NCBI GenBank assembly: GCA_011799875.1
Contig: CM022303.1
Span: 729,016,340-729,080,339 of the forward strand
Source of the DNA: Thinopyrum elongatum
Taxonomy: Eukaryota > Streptophyta > Magnoliopsida > Poales > Poaceae
DNA: 64,000 nucleotides
Reading direction: 5' to 3'
The stretch's first letter is position 1; every line of letters begins with the position of its first letter. Both the position numbers and the translations under genes were made by a program. The notes under the pieces were generated by a model, which saw only the letters and a program-made list of their open reading frames with translations, ran no database searches and had not been told where the DNA came from. Positions 22,051 to 32,184 of the stretch are shown in pieces.

Positions 22051-23025
22051 GACACGAAGTGGACTTGGGTTGATACACACGAAGAATGCAAGAGCTACGT
22101 TGATGTTTGTTACAATAGCAGAAATGGTTTGTTCTATGCTCTTTGAGGTTGCGGTGATGTGCATACCATTGATCTCCGTGGACCATCTGCAATGGTGAAT
22201 ATTGTCTACAAGCACAAGGCCTCTTACCATACCGACAGCAAGTATATTGTACAAGCGCTATGGTGCGATTTCTTTCAGATATGGAGATGGGATCGATATC
22301 TTGAGGGGTACGAGGAGGTGATTGAGGACGACAACGATAATGATGTCGATGAAGGTGTGGAAGAGTTAGAGATGGTGCCGGCAGAGATAGAGATGGAGGA
22401 CTATGATCATGAAAATGAATCAGATGTGGAGGAGCACGTAGAGGTAGAAGTGATTAGCGAAGATTTGGAGACGGAGACTGAAACGGAAGAAGACGAGGAG
22501 GAGGTGGAGAATGCAGATGTGTCAGTGGAAGGGGAGGAGGATCAGGATCAGGAGGAGGAGGTGGTGCAGAATGCAGACTTGCTAGTGGAGGAAGAGCTGG
22601 ACAATGCATATCTTCTTGTGGAAGAGAAGGTGGATGAGGAGCGGACCATGGAGGAGAACGAAGAGGAAGAGCGTGTGACAGCCGACTTTGTTGTCTACAA
22701 AATTGACTTTGTCAAACAAAAGCTCACCAAAGTACACAATCTCAAAGATCACACGCTGTTCATGGGTTTCAACATTTTATTTTTAGTTCCGGCAAAGGAC
22801 TTCCCCACATTAATACCCAATAGCATCTACCATACGGATGACTTGAATCATAATACTTTCTCCAAGAGATTTCCAGATAGACGGGCTTTGATTGACAAGG
22901 GCATTCGGCAGGTTTTTATCTTTAATATCGAAGATAGCTGTTTCATGAATATACTGGCTCCTAATTCTTCTAGATTGAATTGGCCCCACCAGTTTGGATC
23001 CTGTCATAACTTTTCTTATGTTTAG
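22051..23025 (+). pseudogene. DUF295 (KIB1-4 beta-propeller) F-box-family protein, C-terminal part
   Basis: The frame reads TKWTWVDTHEECKSYVDVCY, NGLFYAL, a TGA at 22144-22146, then GDVHTIDLRGPSAMVNIVYK, an acidic stretch, and FVVYKIDFVKQKLTKVHNLK, TLFMGFNILFLVPAKDFPTL, SIYHTDD. This pattern is the C-terminal half of plant DUF295 proteins, many of which carry an N-terminal F-box. The acidic insert (about residues 50-175 after ATG 22159) is Glu/Asp-rich; such linkers occur in the family but this one is long. After the TGA (probably from CGA) the frame is open for 288 codons to TAG 23023. The F-box half is missing and an LTR-like sequence sits at the break. Confidence 0.75.
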
Positions 23026-23731
23026 ATAAATTTGTGTACATAAGGCAAGGACGTTGTAAAGTTTGTTTCATCAATTACGAATGTTCTAAAGTTATTCAAT
23101 CAGACCTTGATGAAATGAAGATTTCCCCTCCCTGTTCATCACATAGGACGCACTTAATATTGTGCAGTATGGTTATAGTTATTGATGTTATCTCTATTAT
23201 GCAAAAAAGTAGGAATATGTGTTGACTTACGGTTCCAAAGTTTCAGATTGAACAAAGATTATTCGGTTGCTTGATAGCTATCCTTAACCGCATCTCGGTA
23301 AAACAGTACACATAAATTACCTCTGTTAGGTTGTCCTTAGGACATGTACAATGGAGGCAGTACCAAGGTGCTGCCCCAGCCCATCCACGTCAGCCCATGA
23401 AACTGGGACTACCGGTTAAGCTCGCATCGATTCATCGCAGCAGTGGGTTCATGACGTCTTCAACGGCGGCAGCCACTGCCCGTTGTTGGACCATGCGTGA
23501 GATAAAGTAGCTTGTCTCTCTCTTCTCTGCTCCACGACTATCCCTCTTTTCCATGCTTCTTTTCCCTCTTTCATCTCTCTCCTCACTTCATCAACGGAGG
23601 AAACCACCTCCTCTACAAGTGCCCCTCTGGTCTGCGAGGCATGCGCTGAGCTTCCAGCATGGCATCCGAGGCTAGTTGGCTCTGCGGGGTTGAACAAAGA
23701 TTGTGTTTTTAACTGTCTATTGGCAAAACAA
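23026..23731. repeat. Left part of duplicated segment copy D with a foreign insert
   Basis: Positions 23270-23335 match copy C at 9700-9735 ('gcatctcggtaaaacagtac', 'aattacctctgtta'). Homology is lost from 'ttaggacatgtacaatgg' (23337) to about 23690 and resumes before the Mutator-like element. The insert starts like a Tourist/Harbinger MITE (TTA then GGACATGTACAATGG) but no matching right end was found. A 13-bp direct repeat TTGAACAAAGATT occurs at 23248 and 23690. Confidence 0.45.
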
Positions 23732-24085
23732 GAGTGAATTCCGTTTTTTACCCTCTATTTTGACATTATTGACACTAATTACCCCATTTAGCGAGATTTC
23801 ATCCTTTTTACCTAATTTAGCAAAAGTTTTGCCACAATTTACGTGTTTCAAATTGTGCGAGCTATCTGATCGGCAGGTTGTCATGTCCACCTTGCATGCC
23901 ACATCGACCATTTTTTTCTACTTATTAGTCTCTCTGCTGAGTCGGCCCTCACAGCTTCTCCCGACCGGGCCCGACCCGATGGAGGTCGCTCACGTCACGT
24001 CCAACGCACAACGCCCGAGTCGGCCTTGTGCCACGATCGCCTCCAGTCGCTTCTCGCTTGCATTAATTGCTCGCCCCAATCGATT
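23732..24085 (+). repeat. Left terminal inverted repeat of the Mutator-like element
   Basis: This is the inverted partner of about 26565-26937. The inner limit is approximate because similarity fades gradually. Confidence 0.75.
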
Positions 24086-24109
24086 GCATCGCCCGTCCAG
24101 GCTTCCGAC

Positions 24110-24558
24110 TGTTGGTGTCTAACCTAACCACCGCAGCACGGCGATCGCCGGAGACAACAAAGAAATGAGAGGGAGGCAACACACAAGATTTTCAGTTGCA
24201 CGAACACTTCTGCCGCACGAACGGCCCCTGTGTATTTCGGGCGAGCTCGAACTCCTCCACTTCCATTACAAAGACCAACACACGGGTGTTATACCCAGGC
24301 ACACGATGGACACGCTCTCCACGCCCCTGCCTGCTCTCACCCACGACCTAGCTCGCTCTGGCCGCGTCCTCCGCGCGCGCCCGCAACGCACGCGACGCAC
24401 CGAGCCCTCCCGATCGCCACGCCCCCTGGACCTGGTCTCTAACAGACACACACACACACATGCACGCCCCGCGGACTCAGCGTGCCCCACGCGTCCAGTG
24501 CGCACCCATAACACGCACCGGTTGCGCCCGGCTCGCCGCCGCGGCTTATTGCCCAACA
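24110..24558 (-). repeat. 3' LTR of the TR-GAG element
   Basis: Bounded by TGTTGGTGTCTAACC and CTTATTGCCCAACA on the plus strand. It is almost the same as 25483-25927 and contains a (CA)n run near 24447-24460. Confidence 0.92.
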
Positions 24559-24566
24559 CACGCGCC

Positions 24567-25442
24567 CTAAGCCGCGGCGCAGAGCAGGCCGGGCTCCTCG
24601 ACGACGTCGTCCACCATCAGAGCGCGCTCCGCCGCCGACGTCTTCTTCCACTGCGGGCATTCCCGCTTGAAGTGCCCGCGGTCGCCGCACTTGTAACACC
24701 CACCGCGCCGGTTGCCGCCGAAGCCCGAAGCCTCGCTGCATACATCGTCGTCGTCCCGCGCTCCGCCTTGACGCCAATCCCGCGCCCGCCATTGAGCCCC
24801 CGTGTACAGCAGCTCGCCGTCAGCTCGCTTGCCGCCCGCCAGTCCACCTCGCCGCAGCCGCTCGTTGAATGCCTTCAGGCGCCCCAGCGCGTCCTCGAAT
24901 AGCAACATTGACAGGTCGCAGAATTGCTCCATTCGTGCGACGACGGCGTACAAGCGATCCGGGACCGAGTCCAGGAGCTTCTTCACCATCGCCTAGTCGC
25001 CCAGCGTCGACCCCAGCCAGGCGTAGCACGCCGCCATGTTGCTGATCTTGCAGGCCAAGTCGTCCAGCGTCTCGCCGCTCCCCATCCGTAGCAGCTCGAA
25101 GTCGCCCCGCAACGTGGCCAGCCGCGCCGCCCTGACGCGATCGGCCCTGACGAACCGGGCCTTGAGGCTGCTCCAAATCTCCGCGGCCGTCTTCTATGCA
25201 GCCACCTGCAGCAGCAGATCGTCGGCGAGTGCCCGGAGCAGATAAGCCCTCGCCGGCTTATCCTTCTTGGCGATCACCGCCGCCGCAGCGTCCACCGGCG
25301 GCACCACCGCCTCCCACAGCCCGGCAGCGTCCAGATCGGCCTCCACCTTGATCGCCCAGGTGATGTAATTTTTCCCTGTCAGCACAGGCACCGGCTGCGA
25401 CACCGAGCCACCCGAACCGCCGGCGTACGGGACGAGAGTCAT
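24567..25442 (-). pseudogene. Copia gag (UBN2-type with CCHC zinc knuckle), two stops
   Basis: The start is ATG 25442 (MTLVPYAGGSGGSVSQPVPV), 27 nt inside the primer-binding site. LTGKNYITWAIKVEADLDAA and IWSSLKARFVRADRVRAARL are typical of Copia gag (UBN2). Near the C-terminus, CYKCGDRGHFKREC is a perfect CX2CX4HX4C RNA-binding knuckle. The frame is continuous for 292 codons except for TAG at 25196-25194 and TAG at 24995-24993. Intact gag would form the particle core and bind the element RNA. The protein ends at 24567, only 8 bp before the 3' LTR, so gag fills the whole interior. Confidence 0.9.
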
Positions 25443-25468
25443 GGCCGGCGACCTCCCTCACAAACCTC

Positions 25469-25480
25469 GCTCTGATACCA
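25469..25480 (-). promoter_or_regulatory. Primer-binding site of the TR-GAG element
   Basis: On the minus strand TGGTATCAGAGC begins two bases after the 5' LTR end. It is the classic Copia priming site for initiator methionine tRNA. Confidence 0.92.
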
Positions 25481-25482
25481 AT

Positions 25483-25927
25483 TGTTGGTGTCTAACCTAA
25501 CCACTGGAGCACCACGATCGCCGGAGACAACAAAGAAATGAGAGGGAGGCAACACACAAGATTTTCAGGTGCACGAACACTTCTACCGCACGAACGGCCC
25601 CTGTGTATTTCTGGCGAGCTCGAACTCTGCCACTTCCATTACAAAGACCAACACATGGGTTTTATACCAAGGCACACGATGGACACGCTCTCCACGCCCC
25701 TGCCTGCTCGCGCCCACGACCTAGCTCGCTCTGGCCGCGTCCTCCGCGCGCGCCCGCAACGCACGCGACGCACCGAGCCCCCCCGATCGCCACGCCCCCT
25801 GGACCTGGTCTCTAACAGACACACACACACGCATGCCCCGCGGACCCGGTGCGCCCGACGCGTCCAGTGTGCACCCATAACACGCACCGGTCACGCCCGG
25901 CTCGCCGCCGCGGCTTATTGCCCAACA
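25483..25927 (-). repeat. 5' LTR of the TR-GAG element
   Basis: Same ends as the other LTR. Read on the minus strand it precedes the primer-binding site and gag start. It is 445 bp against 449 bp for its partner. Confidence 0.92.
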
Positions 25928-25932
25928 CCGAC

Positions 25933-26564
25933 TGCATGCACCCGTCCGACTCGCTCAAACCTAGGGTGCTGAGGGGCTGGCCGTGCGATGTCATACCTCC
26001 TCGAGTAGGGATGTATGGCTGCAACATCAAGGCAAGAAACGAACCAGTGGAATCCGACGGCTCTGTCAAGCTCGCCAACATCGGTGTAGGCGCATCCATG
26101 TATGTGACCCCATCAGGCTGTGCTCGGTTCTTCTTATCGGTGTAGGCGCGTCCATGTACGTGACCCCATCAGGATGTGCACAGTTGATGGCGGGTCAATG
26201 GCGACGGCTGGTCCAACAAATCAGTGAGGTTGGTGAACAAATGGTTTTTATGGTTTGTCACGGCTCCTGGAAGCCATGGAGGACAAGATGATGTTAGCAA
26301 CTCAAATGGAGAGCTTTACAAGGTGTAGGAGCTAAGAAAGATGAAGACTGACAAGGTGCTTGCGCCGTTGCTTGTGTACCTTTTCATTGGCACTACCACT
26401 GTTTGGTGTATTCCGTAGCTCCCACCGTACCGGAAACATGGCAACTATGGTTGTGAACTAGTGAAGCTATCTATATATGTGATGTATTCGGCTCCACTGT
26501 AAGGTCCTAGTGCTATCTATAAATGGGAAGCATTATTCAATCTGTTTTGAACATGTGAATCCAA
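25933..26564. other. Core sequence of the Mutator-like element, origin unknown
   Basis: One plus-strand frame reads ARNEPVESDGSVKLANIGVG, then ASMYVTPSGCA, and looks gene-like but is not recognised. A 56-bp tandem duplication (26080 and 26136, 'atcggtgtaggcgc(a/g)tccatg') repeats the VGASMYVTPSGCA part. This could be a captured host gene piece (Pack-MULE) or the remains of the element's own gene. Confidence 0.4.
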
Positions 26565-26937
26565 AAAGGAGGCAGTGGTTGGGCGGGCGTGCGATTCAAA
26601 GGAAGGCGAGCGATGTGTGCCATGATGTGGCTTGACTCGGCGTTGTGCGTTGGACACGAGCGACCTGCTCTGGTGCGTTAATATCGGGCCGGCCCGGTCG
26701 GGAGAAGCTGCGAGGACCGGTTCACCAGGGAGAAAAATAAGTAGGAAAAAACCGTCCATGTGGCATGCCAGCTGGACCTGACAATCGGGACCTGCTGGTC
26801 AGAATGCTCACAAAATTCAAAACAGGGTAAATTGGGGCAACCCTTTTGCTAAATGCGGTAAAACGGATGAAATCCTGCTAAATTGGGTCATTAGTGTCAA
26901 AAATGTCAAAATAGGGGGTAAAAACCGGAATTCACTC
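26565..26937 (-). repeat. Right terminal inverted repeat of the Mutator-like element
   Basis: Inverted partner of 23732-24085. It ends at GAATTCACTC next to the imperfect 9-bp duplication. Confidence 0.75.
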
Positions 26938-26946
26938 GCAAAAAAA

Positions 26947-28052
26947 ATTCCAATCCAGCGCAGCATCTCTTAGGATTTCAGATAACCTCCTAATCTTCAC
27001 ACTGGCATCTCGAATTATCTTTTATGTTGCCATTGGTGTTTTTTTTTCTGATCACTCAACTCTTAATCAGGATGTCACTTGTCCCAAGGATTGGCTTACT
27101 GTTGGACTGCGTACATGAGGATCTTGTCTAAATATTTATGGATCTATAAGTGGCTCACTCTTATTGCTCTTTTCCATACTTCAGTTAGATCTGGACTGTG
27201 AGTAGAGCTAATGCCACTTATGGTTGATTCAGACTGGTGTGTGTAATTTTGAACTGCTTCAAGTTCTAGTATACAAATGCCGGAAGTGCTCTCACTCATG
27301 AGTACTATGCTTGGTTTGTAATGTCTCTTTGAATCTCCTGAGTTTGGGATATTATCCTTAATGACTTTTTGACCATTCTATTCTCCCTAGGCTGCAGCGA
27401 GCGAAACCCATCTTGATCTTAAGTTGCTCACTCACCAATCGGCTTATGTTGGCCTCATTGCCCACACATACGGAAACTATCCGTGAAATGGTGAGTGTTC
27501 TCTCTGTATCAAGAGAAAGATTGCTTGAAGTCTTCGGTGTCAACTCTATCCCGGAAACGTTGGGACACGGGTATAGCCAGAAAAAAAGGGGCGGACGAGC
27601 ATGAAAAACAAACAAGAGGCCTAATGATGGGTCGAATGTAGAGGGAGGGGTGGCAGACAGTAGTTTCTGGGGCCATGGGTGGAGGACGGAGGCTGCGGGC
27701 AGGTGGGCTAGACAGACGAAGGCCACACGCTGACATTGTCAGAGTGGCCTTAGGAAGGAAGGAACCCAGGGTTCCATTTACTCCGGTTTGGGGTCTTGTC
27801 GTTCTTTTTTTGAACGATGTAAACTATGTAGCAGATGCAGTTCTTTTTCGAATACCAGAGAAGTTATTATTCGTTCCGCACAAAAACATCTGTGTAACGA
27901 GGATGTAAGTTACTTGGATTACAACATACATACATATTCTGTGGTTCATTCACCTATTTGTATTCTATGGGCGTATCATCTATCTCCACTTACACCTGAA
28001 ACTGCAGACTGCTATATATACTACTGTATGTTCGCTCGACTAGAACGGAGGA
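26947..28052. repeat. Copy D of the locally duplicated segment, right part
   Basis: The copy resumes after the Mutator-like insertion with 'ccaatccagcgcagcatctctta', matching copy C at 9800. It ends with 'gattacaaca...tattctatgggcgtatc', matching 9065-9130 and 11345-11385. A possible exon after 'ctccctaggctgcag' (about 27385-27398) reads LTNRLMLASLPTHTETIREM VSVLSVSRERL in one frame. The product is not recognised. Confidence 0.55.
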
Positions 28053-28061
28053 GTATGTATA
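28053..28061. other. 9-bp target-site duplication, left (GTATGTATA)
   Basis: Perfectly repeated at 31095-31103 and adjacent to the GGG...CCC ends of the enclosed element. Confidence 0.75.
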
Positions 28062-31000
28062 GGGAAACCCTTCTAATCTGTAGTCTGATTAGAAGCATTT
28101 GTCAGACCGATCAACTACCGTCGATTCTAGCTGAATCTCACGGCCCTCGTCGCTACATTTTCAAAAAAAAAAAAAGATCCCATCATCAACCCACAAAGGA
28201 CCCGCATTCTCCGCAGGAAACCACTCACCCCGAAAATCCCTCCTGAATCTCCTCCTTCTCTCGCCTCGCCCGCACCTCCCCTGACCTTGCCGTCAACCGC
28301 AACCGCCCCGTCCTCTCCGATTGCAGAACAAATCGCCGGATTCCTTCGCACCTCGTCGTTGACCACAACTGCCACCTCACTCCCAGATTTGTTCCCCTTC
28401 TCCTCCCTACTCCTCCACCGATGCAACTTCTAGGGAGACATCACTGGTCCATCTCGGCGTTAGGGGGCCGAGCCCCTAATCTCCTCGGCCTCCCATCTCG
28501 GCAGATTACATGTGCGTTCCTCACAGATTTTGTTGGTCAGGTAACAATTGATGAATTCTCTTATGCTTGATTTCTATGTGCTTGATCAGTACGTGGCCGT
28601 GATGCCCATCCCAGTAGGGAGGCTGAATAGGCATCGGGGAATTCCCAAGCAACAGGAGATTGTTGCCTTCGCCTCGAGCGTCAGCCATTCTCGACGTCGA
28701 TGGGAGCAGGCCTGGCCGTCTGCACAAAACGGTGCCTCACGTCCTCCTGACCTAGGTCTAATTTGATATACTCATCTGACCTACTTTGTTGTGAAGGAGG
28801 CCCTTGGCTAATGGTGCATCTTTGTTGCAGGCTTGCAGCATCGCTCCATCCATGCCAATCCTTCTTAATGCCTCTAACCATGGAGATAGAAGAAAACACG
28901 TCCACTATAGGAAGGAAGAAAATCTATCATACGAAGGAAGCACGGACGATTTTGGAAGGAAGCACGACTACCGTGCAAAGCACAACCAGCATAGGAAGGA
29001 AAGCAGGACTTTCATGCACGGCCAGCATTTGAATGGCGCACACCCACCAACAAATAGAAGCATGACTACCATCACAGTGAAGCTTGACCAACATTAGAAG
29101 GAAGCATGGTGACCATGGCCTGGTGGTGTTTGAACTGTGCCTAACGTTTTGTTTTATGGAAGCAAATTCTAAATTATTTTGCATGCATATTCTAGTTTCT
29201 TTGGAAGCACTAGTTCAGTTTATTCAAAACCAATGCAGTGTTTTCAATGGCAAATAATTATTCTTGGAATATCCTTGGCAAATCTGTGAAATTAGTATGC
29301 ATATCACTCAAGTATGCCCACAATTTTACTCTTTTTCTATTTTTATTTTTTCAAGGTTCCAAGTAACAATACTTATGACGCAAGTGTACCTTTACTGTGC
29401 TTCTTGCCATGATGCATCTACATATTAATATTTTTTCTTCGTTTAAGAAAGAATATTGGTTCCACTGGGCAAGAGAAAAGCTGTATATATGCCAAACAAA
29501 AGATGTGTCCTCTTTTTCGCCATAATATTAGTATGTTTGCCATTTCCAACCCAGAACAGTAATCTTGAGCTGCCATATTTTCATGCTTCGTACAAATTGC
29601 CATATTCTGTTTGACAAATATATGCCTCTTACCGCCGATGGCTTTATTCCATAAAACTGAAATTTAATTTATTCATGAAGCACAACTTTATGCGTCCAGT
29701 GTGTCTTTCATATATGTTGTGAGAAAATGAAGCTATTGCTTCCTATCAAACATGCTTCATCTAGTTTCTTGCATATGATTCTACAGTAATGAATTTTTGC
29801 TTCAACCATTGTAAATGTGTGCTAATTTTATTGTACAGATATTTTGCTTCAACCATTATCAGATACTAGTGTATGCTTCAACCACTACTAGTGTCTGCAA
29901 CCCATGCCAGTGTTGCTTCTATTCTTACGGTTGTATTATACAACCATTTTCTTCTTTTAGTGAATTATTATATCAGGCACTAAATTGTGTGCTTCCTTCT
30001 TTCTCACTAAATGCTTCAAATGTACAGATTCGTAATGATGATATAATATGTTGTGGGGCAGATCAACTGGGCTGTAAGTTGTCGATTCAATGGCGACGTA
30101 GAGCTTGTGGCACACGCGGATCTTGTCATGATCAGATTGTCCAATGCTCACCACTATGTCGATGACGACGACAAAATGAAAATAGTGTTTTAATAGTCTT
30201 TTACTCTTGCTGTAAAATAAATCTGTAAATTTGTGTTCACATGTATTAGTTTGTTTCAATGTGTTATCATTCATATTGTGCTTCCATGTGATTTGTTTGC
30301 AAAGCAAAAAAATTCTTTATACAAAATGATTGTTTCAATTGCAATATTATTACTATTTGGTTGGAAGAAATTTTATAGGTGTCGGAAGCATGAGATTGAT
30401 GCTTTAGAAACAAGCACAAATATTCTTTTTTCTAAAAATGCTACATCATTCTGTTGTGCTTCCGATTGCTTTGCGAAGCAAAAATTTCCTTTATAGAAAA
30501 AGATCGTTTCACATGCCATTTTATACAAAAAAGATCGATGCTTCTGATACAACTTGAAAAAAAAATTGTAACAATGTGTCATCATTCATGTTGTGTTTCA
30601 ACGTGATTTCTTTGCAAAGCAATTTTTTTTCTTCATGCTAAAAGATTGTTTTGTTTTGCAATTTTATAGTTGATGGAAGCACCAGGTGTATACTTTTGAA
30701 ACAAGTGGGAAATGTTTTTTTTTTCTATTTGAAGGAAACAAATCACTGTTTAGTTGGATGAATTATCTAGTCGATGAAACAATGCTTCCAACACACAATA
30801 TTTGTTACTACGATATAGTTTCTATGGAAGCAAATATTACTCAATGTCATGCATGCATCATGCTTCTTCCTTGACCGGGGAAGGATCCATTACCGTACTC
30901 AGCGCGTAATTAGTGGAGCATAGAGAGGTTAGCGGCCGGAGAGAACACGCTACAGGATTAGTTACCGGAAGCACGTAATTAGTAGAGGAAAGAAACTACT

Positions 31001-31094
31001 CGACGCCTGACCCTTTCCTACTAGATCGGACGAATCGGTCACCTACTAGTCTGATAGGAAGCACTTATCAGTAGTCTGATCCCTAGTGCTCCCC
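28062..31094. mobile_element. Mutator-like element with degenerate short ends, GAAGCA-rich
   Basis: A 3033-bp segment starts GGGAAACCCTTCTAATCTGT and ends, read inwards, GGGGAGCACTAGGGATCAGA. It is flanked by a perfect 9-bp duplication GTATGTATA, the size typical of Mutator-like insertion. The terminal repeats are weak; about 13 of 21 positions agree within ATCTGTAGTCTGATTAGAAGC. No transposase was found. A GC-rich block at 28200-28530 ends in a good splice donor (TTGGTCAG then gtaaca). 'tttgttgcag' at 28821-28830 is a good acceptor, suggesting exon-intron structure of captured host DNA. The interior carries very many GAAGCA/TGCTTC words. Confidence 0.65.
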
Positions 31095-31103
31095 GTATGT
31101 ATA
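31095..31103. other. 9-bp target-site duplication, right (GTATGTATA)
   Basis: Identical to 28053-28061. Confidence 0.75.
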
Positions 31104-32179
31104 TGCTCAGCTAGCCGACACCCAGTGATGTCGTTCTTGGCCGTCATCCGGCGCATACTCCGGGGTACAAGTACATTAAGTTCATACCTCGCACTGCTGC
31201 TGAATGACATGCTGGCGGTCGAAATTCAGAAAGAGGGAAATGATTGGTCAGTTTGAGAAATGAAGTACAATTTTTTTACCTTTGTAATAACAGCAACACA
31301 CCCAGAAGAATTGATGGTTAACTAATTAATTAACCTACGGGCTGGCCATCTTAAACAACTCAACGCCCAGGCACTCAGGCATTGGTGACTGCCTCTGTTA
31401 ACTGAACTTGACACCTTCAGGGTTCAGGTTTCAGAGCTGATGGCGTTAAAGGCCACATTGATTTACCAGCTAAGCTTAGCTCGCAACGCACACTTCGGCC
31501 TTTTTTCATCAACTCCACCTTGTCTTGTTCAATAAATTTACAGCAATGCGATTTCACGGTTTAAGGTAGCTAGGCTCAAAGAAACTACACAGGATTCTGC
31601 TTGCGCATCTCTGCTTTTGCTTACCTACTATATAATATTCAGGAATTATAAGAATGGCGCATGGTTGTTTAGTTTTAGCTTGTCGATGGTTGATCAACAG
31701 GGAGTTATACATTACAGGGAGGAAAAACCAAACCTATACAAAGATGACTCAACCAAAAGAGGAGCAGACAGTCTATGCTAATGAAGACCCAGTTAAGTTA
31801 CTACTTTCTTCTGCTTGGACTTCTTTACTTTTGACATACATACTGACGCCAAATTGTTTCTCCTACCTCTGAAACTATCGCTGAGACATTTTTCTTTGAC
31901 CTGGACTGACAACAAATCATGCTGCTGTGGACGAGGGAGAAGCATGAGCTCTCATGGCACATCTGTTGTACCTTGGGAAATGCATGTGTGGATCAAATGC
32001 CCTAGGTGACTAGTCTAGTTGCTATAGCTTAAGAAATGAAATGACAACACTGCTTCCTCACATTTTAATGCCACATAAGCTTATCCAAGTTTCATAGCCA
32101 AGTTAGCAAAAGAACACAATTAATATACAGTTCGAAAGTTTGATGCGAAACAAGTAGAGAAACAAATATTTCGTAGGGC
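31104..32179. other. Intergenic, no gene recognised
   Basis: Mixed sequence with short frames only. I see no transposon terminus or conserved domain between the Mutator-like element and the Angela-type element. Confidence 0.55.
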
Positions 32180-32184
32180 AATAA
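32180..32184. other. 5-bp target-site duplication, left (AATAA)
   Basis: Matches 38065-38069 exactly. Confidence 0.85.

Larger units (their letters stand above)
24110..25927 (-). mobile_element. Gag-only non-autonomous Copia retrotransposon (TR-GAG type), complete
   Basis: Two LTRs (24110-24558 and 25483-25927) flank one gag gene. The 5-bp flanks CCGAC (24105-24109 and 25928-25932) are identical, showing a single insertion. On the minus strand the primer-binding site TGGTATCAGAGC (25480-25469), complementary to initiator methionine tRNA, follows the 5' LTR at once. There are no protease, integrase or RT sequences, and at 1818 bp there is no room for them. Known TR-GAG elements move using enzymes of other Copia elements. 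LTR pairs are very similar by eye, apart from a few substitutions and small indels, implying a fairly young insertion. Confidence 0.92.
23732..26937. mobile_element. Mutator-like element with long terminal inverted repeats
   Basis: The left terminus GAGTGAATTCCGTTTTTTAC and the right terminus, read inwards, GAGTGAATTCCGGTTTTTAC start inverted repeats that can be followed for roughly 340 bp. Shared words include 'ctattttgacatt', 'gatttcatcc', 'cttctcccgaccgggcc' and 'gtccaacgcacaacgcc'. The flanks are GCAAAACAA (23723-23731) and GCAAAAAAA (26938-26946), an 8 of 9 match to the 9-bp target duplication of Mutator-like elements. No MURA transposase is present. The core holds a nested gag-only Copia element and about 0.6 kb of unidentified sequence. 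It inserted into copy D of the local duplication. Confidence 0.85.

Noticed and set aside
27358..27736. Minus-strand frames of 75-122 codons
   Set aside because: They lie opposite an exon-like piece of copy D and show no domain or conserved pattern.
28079..31075. Direct repeat 'tagtctgat(t)(a)gaagca..tcag' at both ends, considered as LTRs
   Set aside because: Only about 25 bp long. It is better explained as a subterminal motif of the element with the 9-bp duplication.
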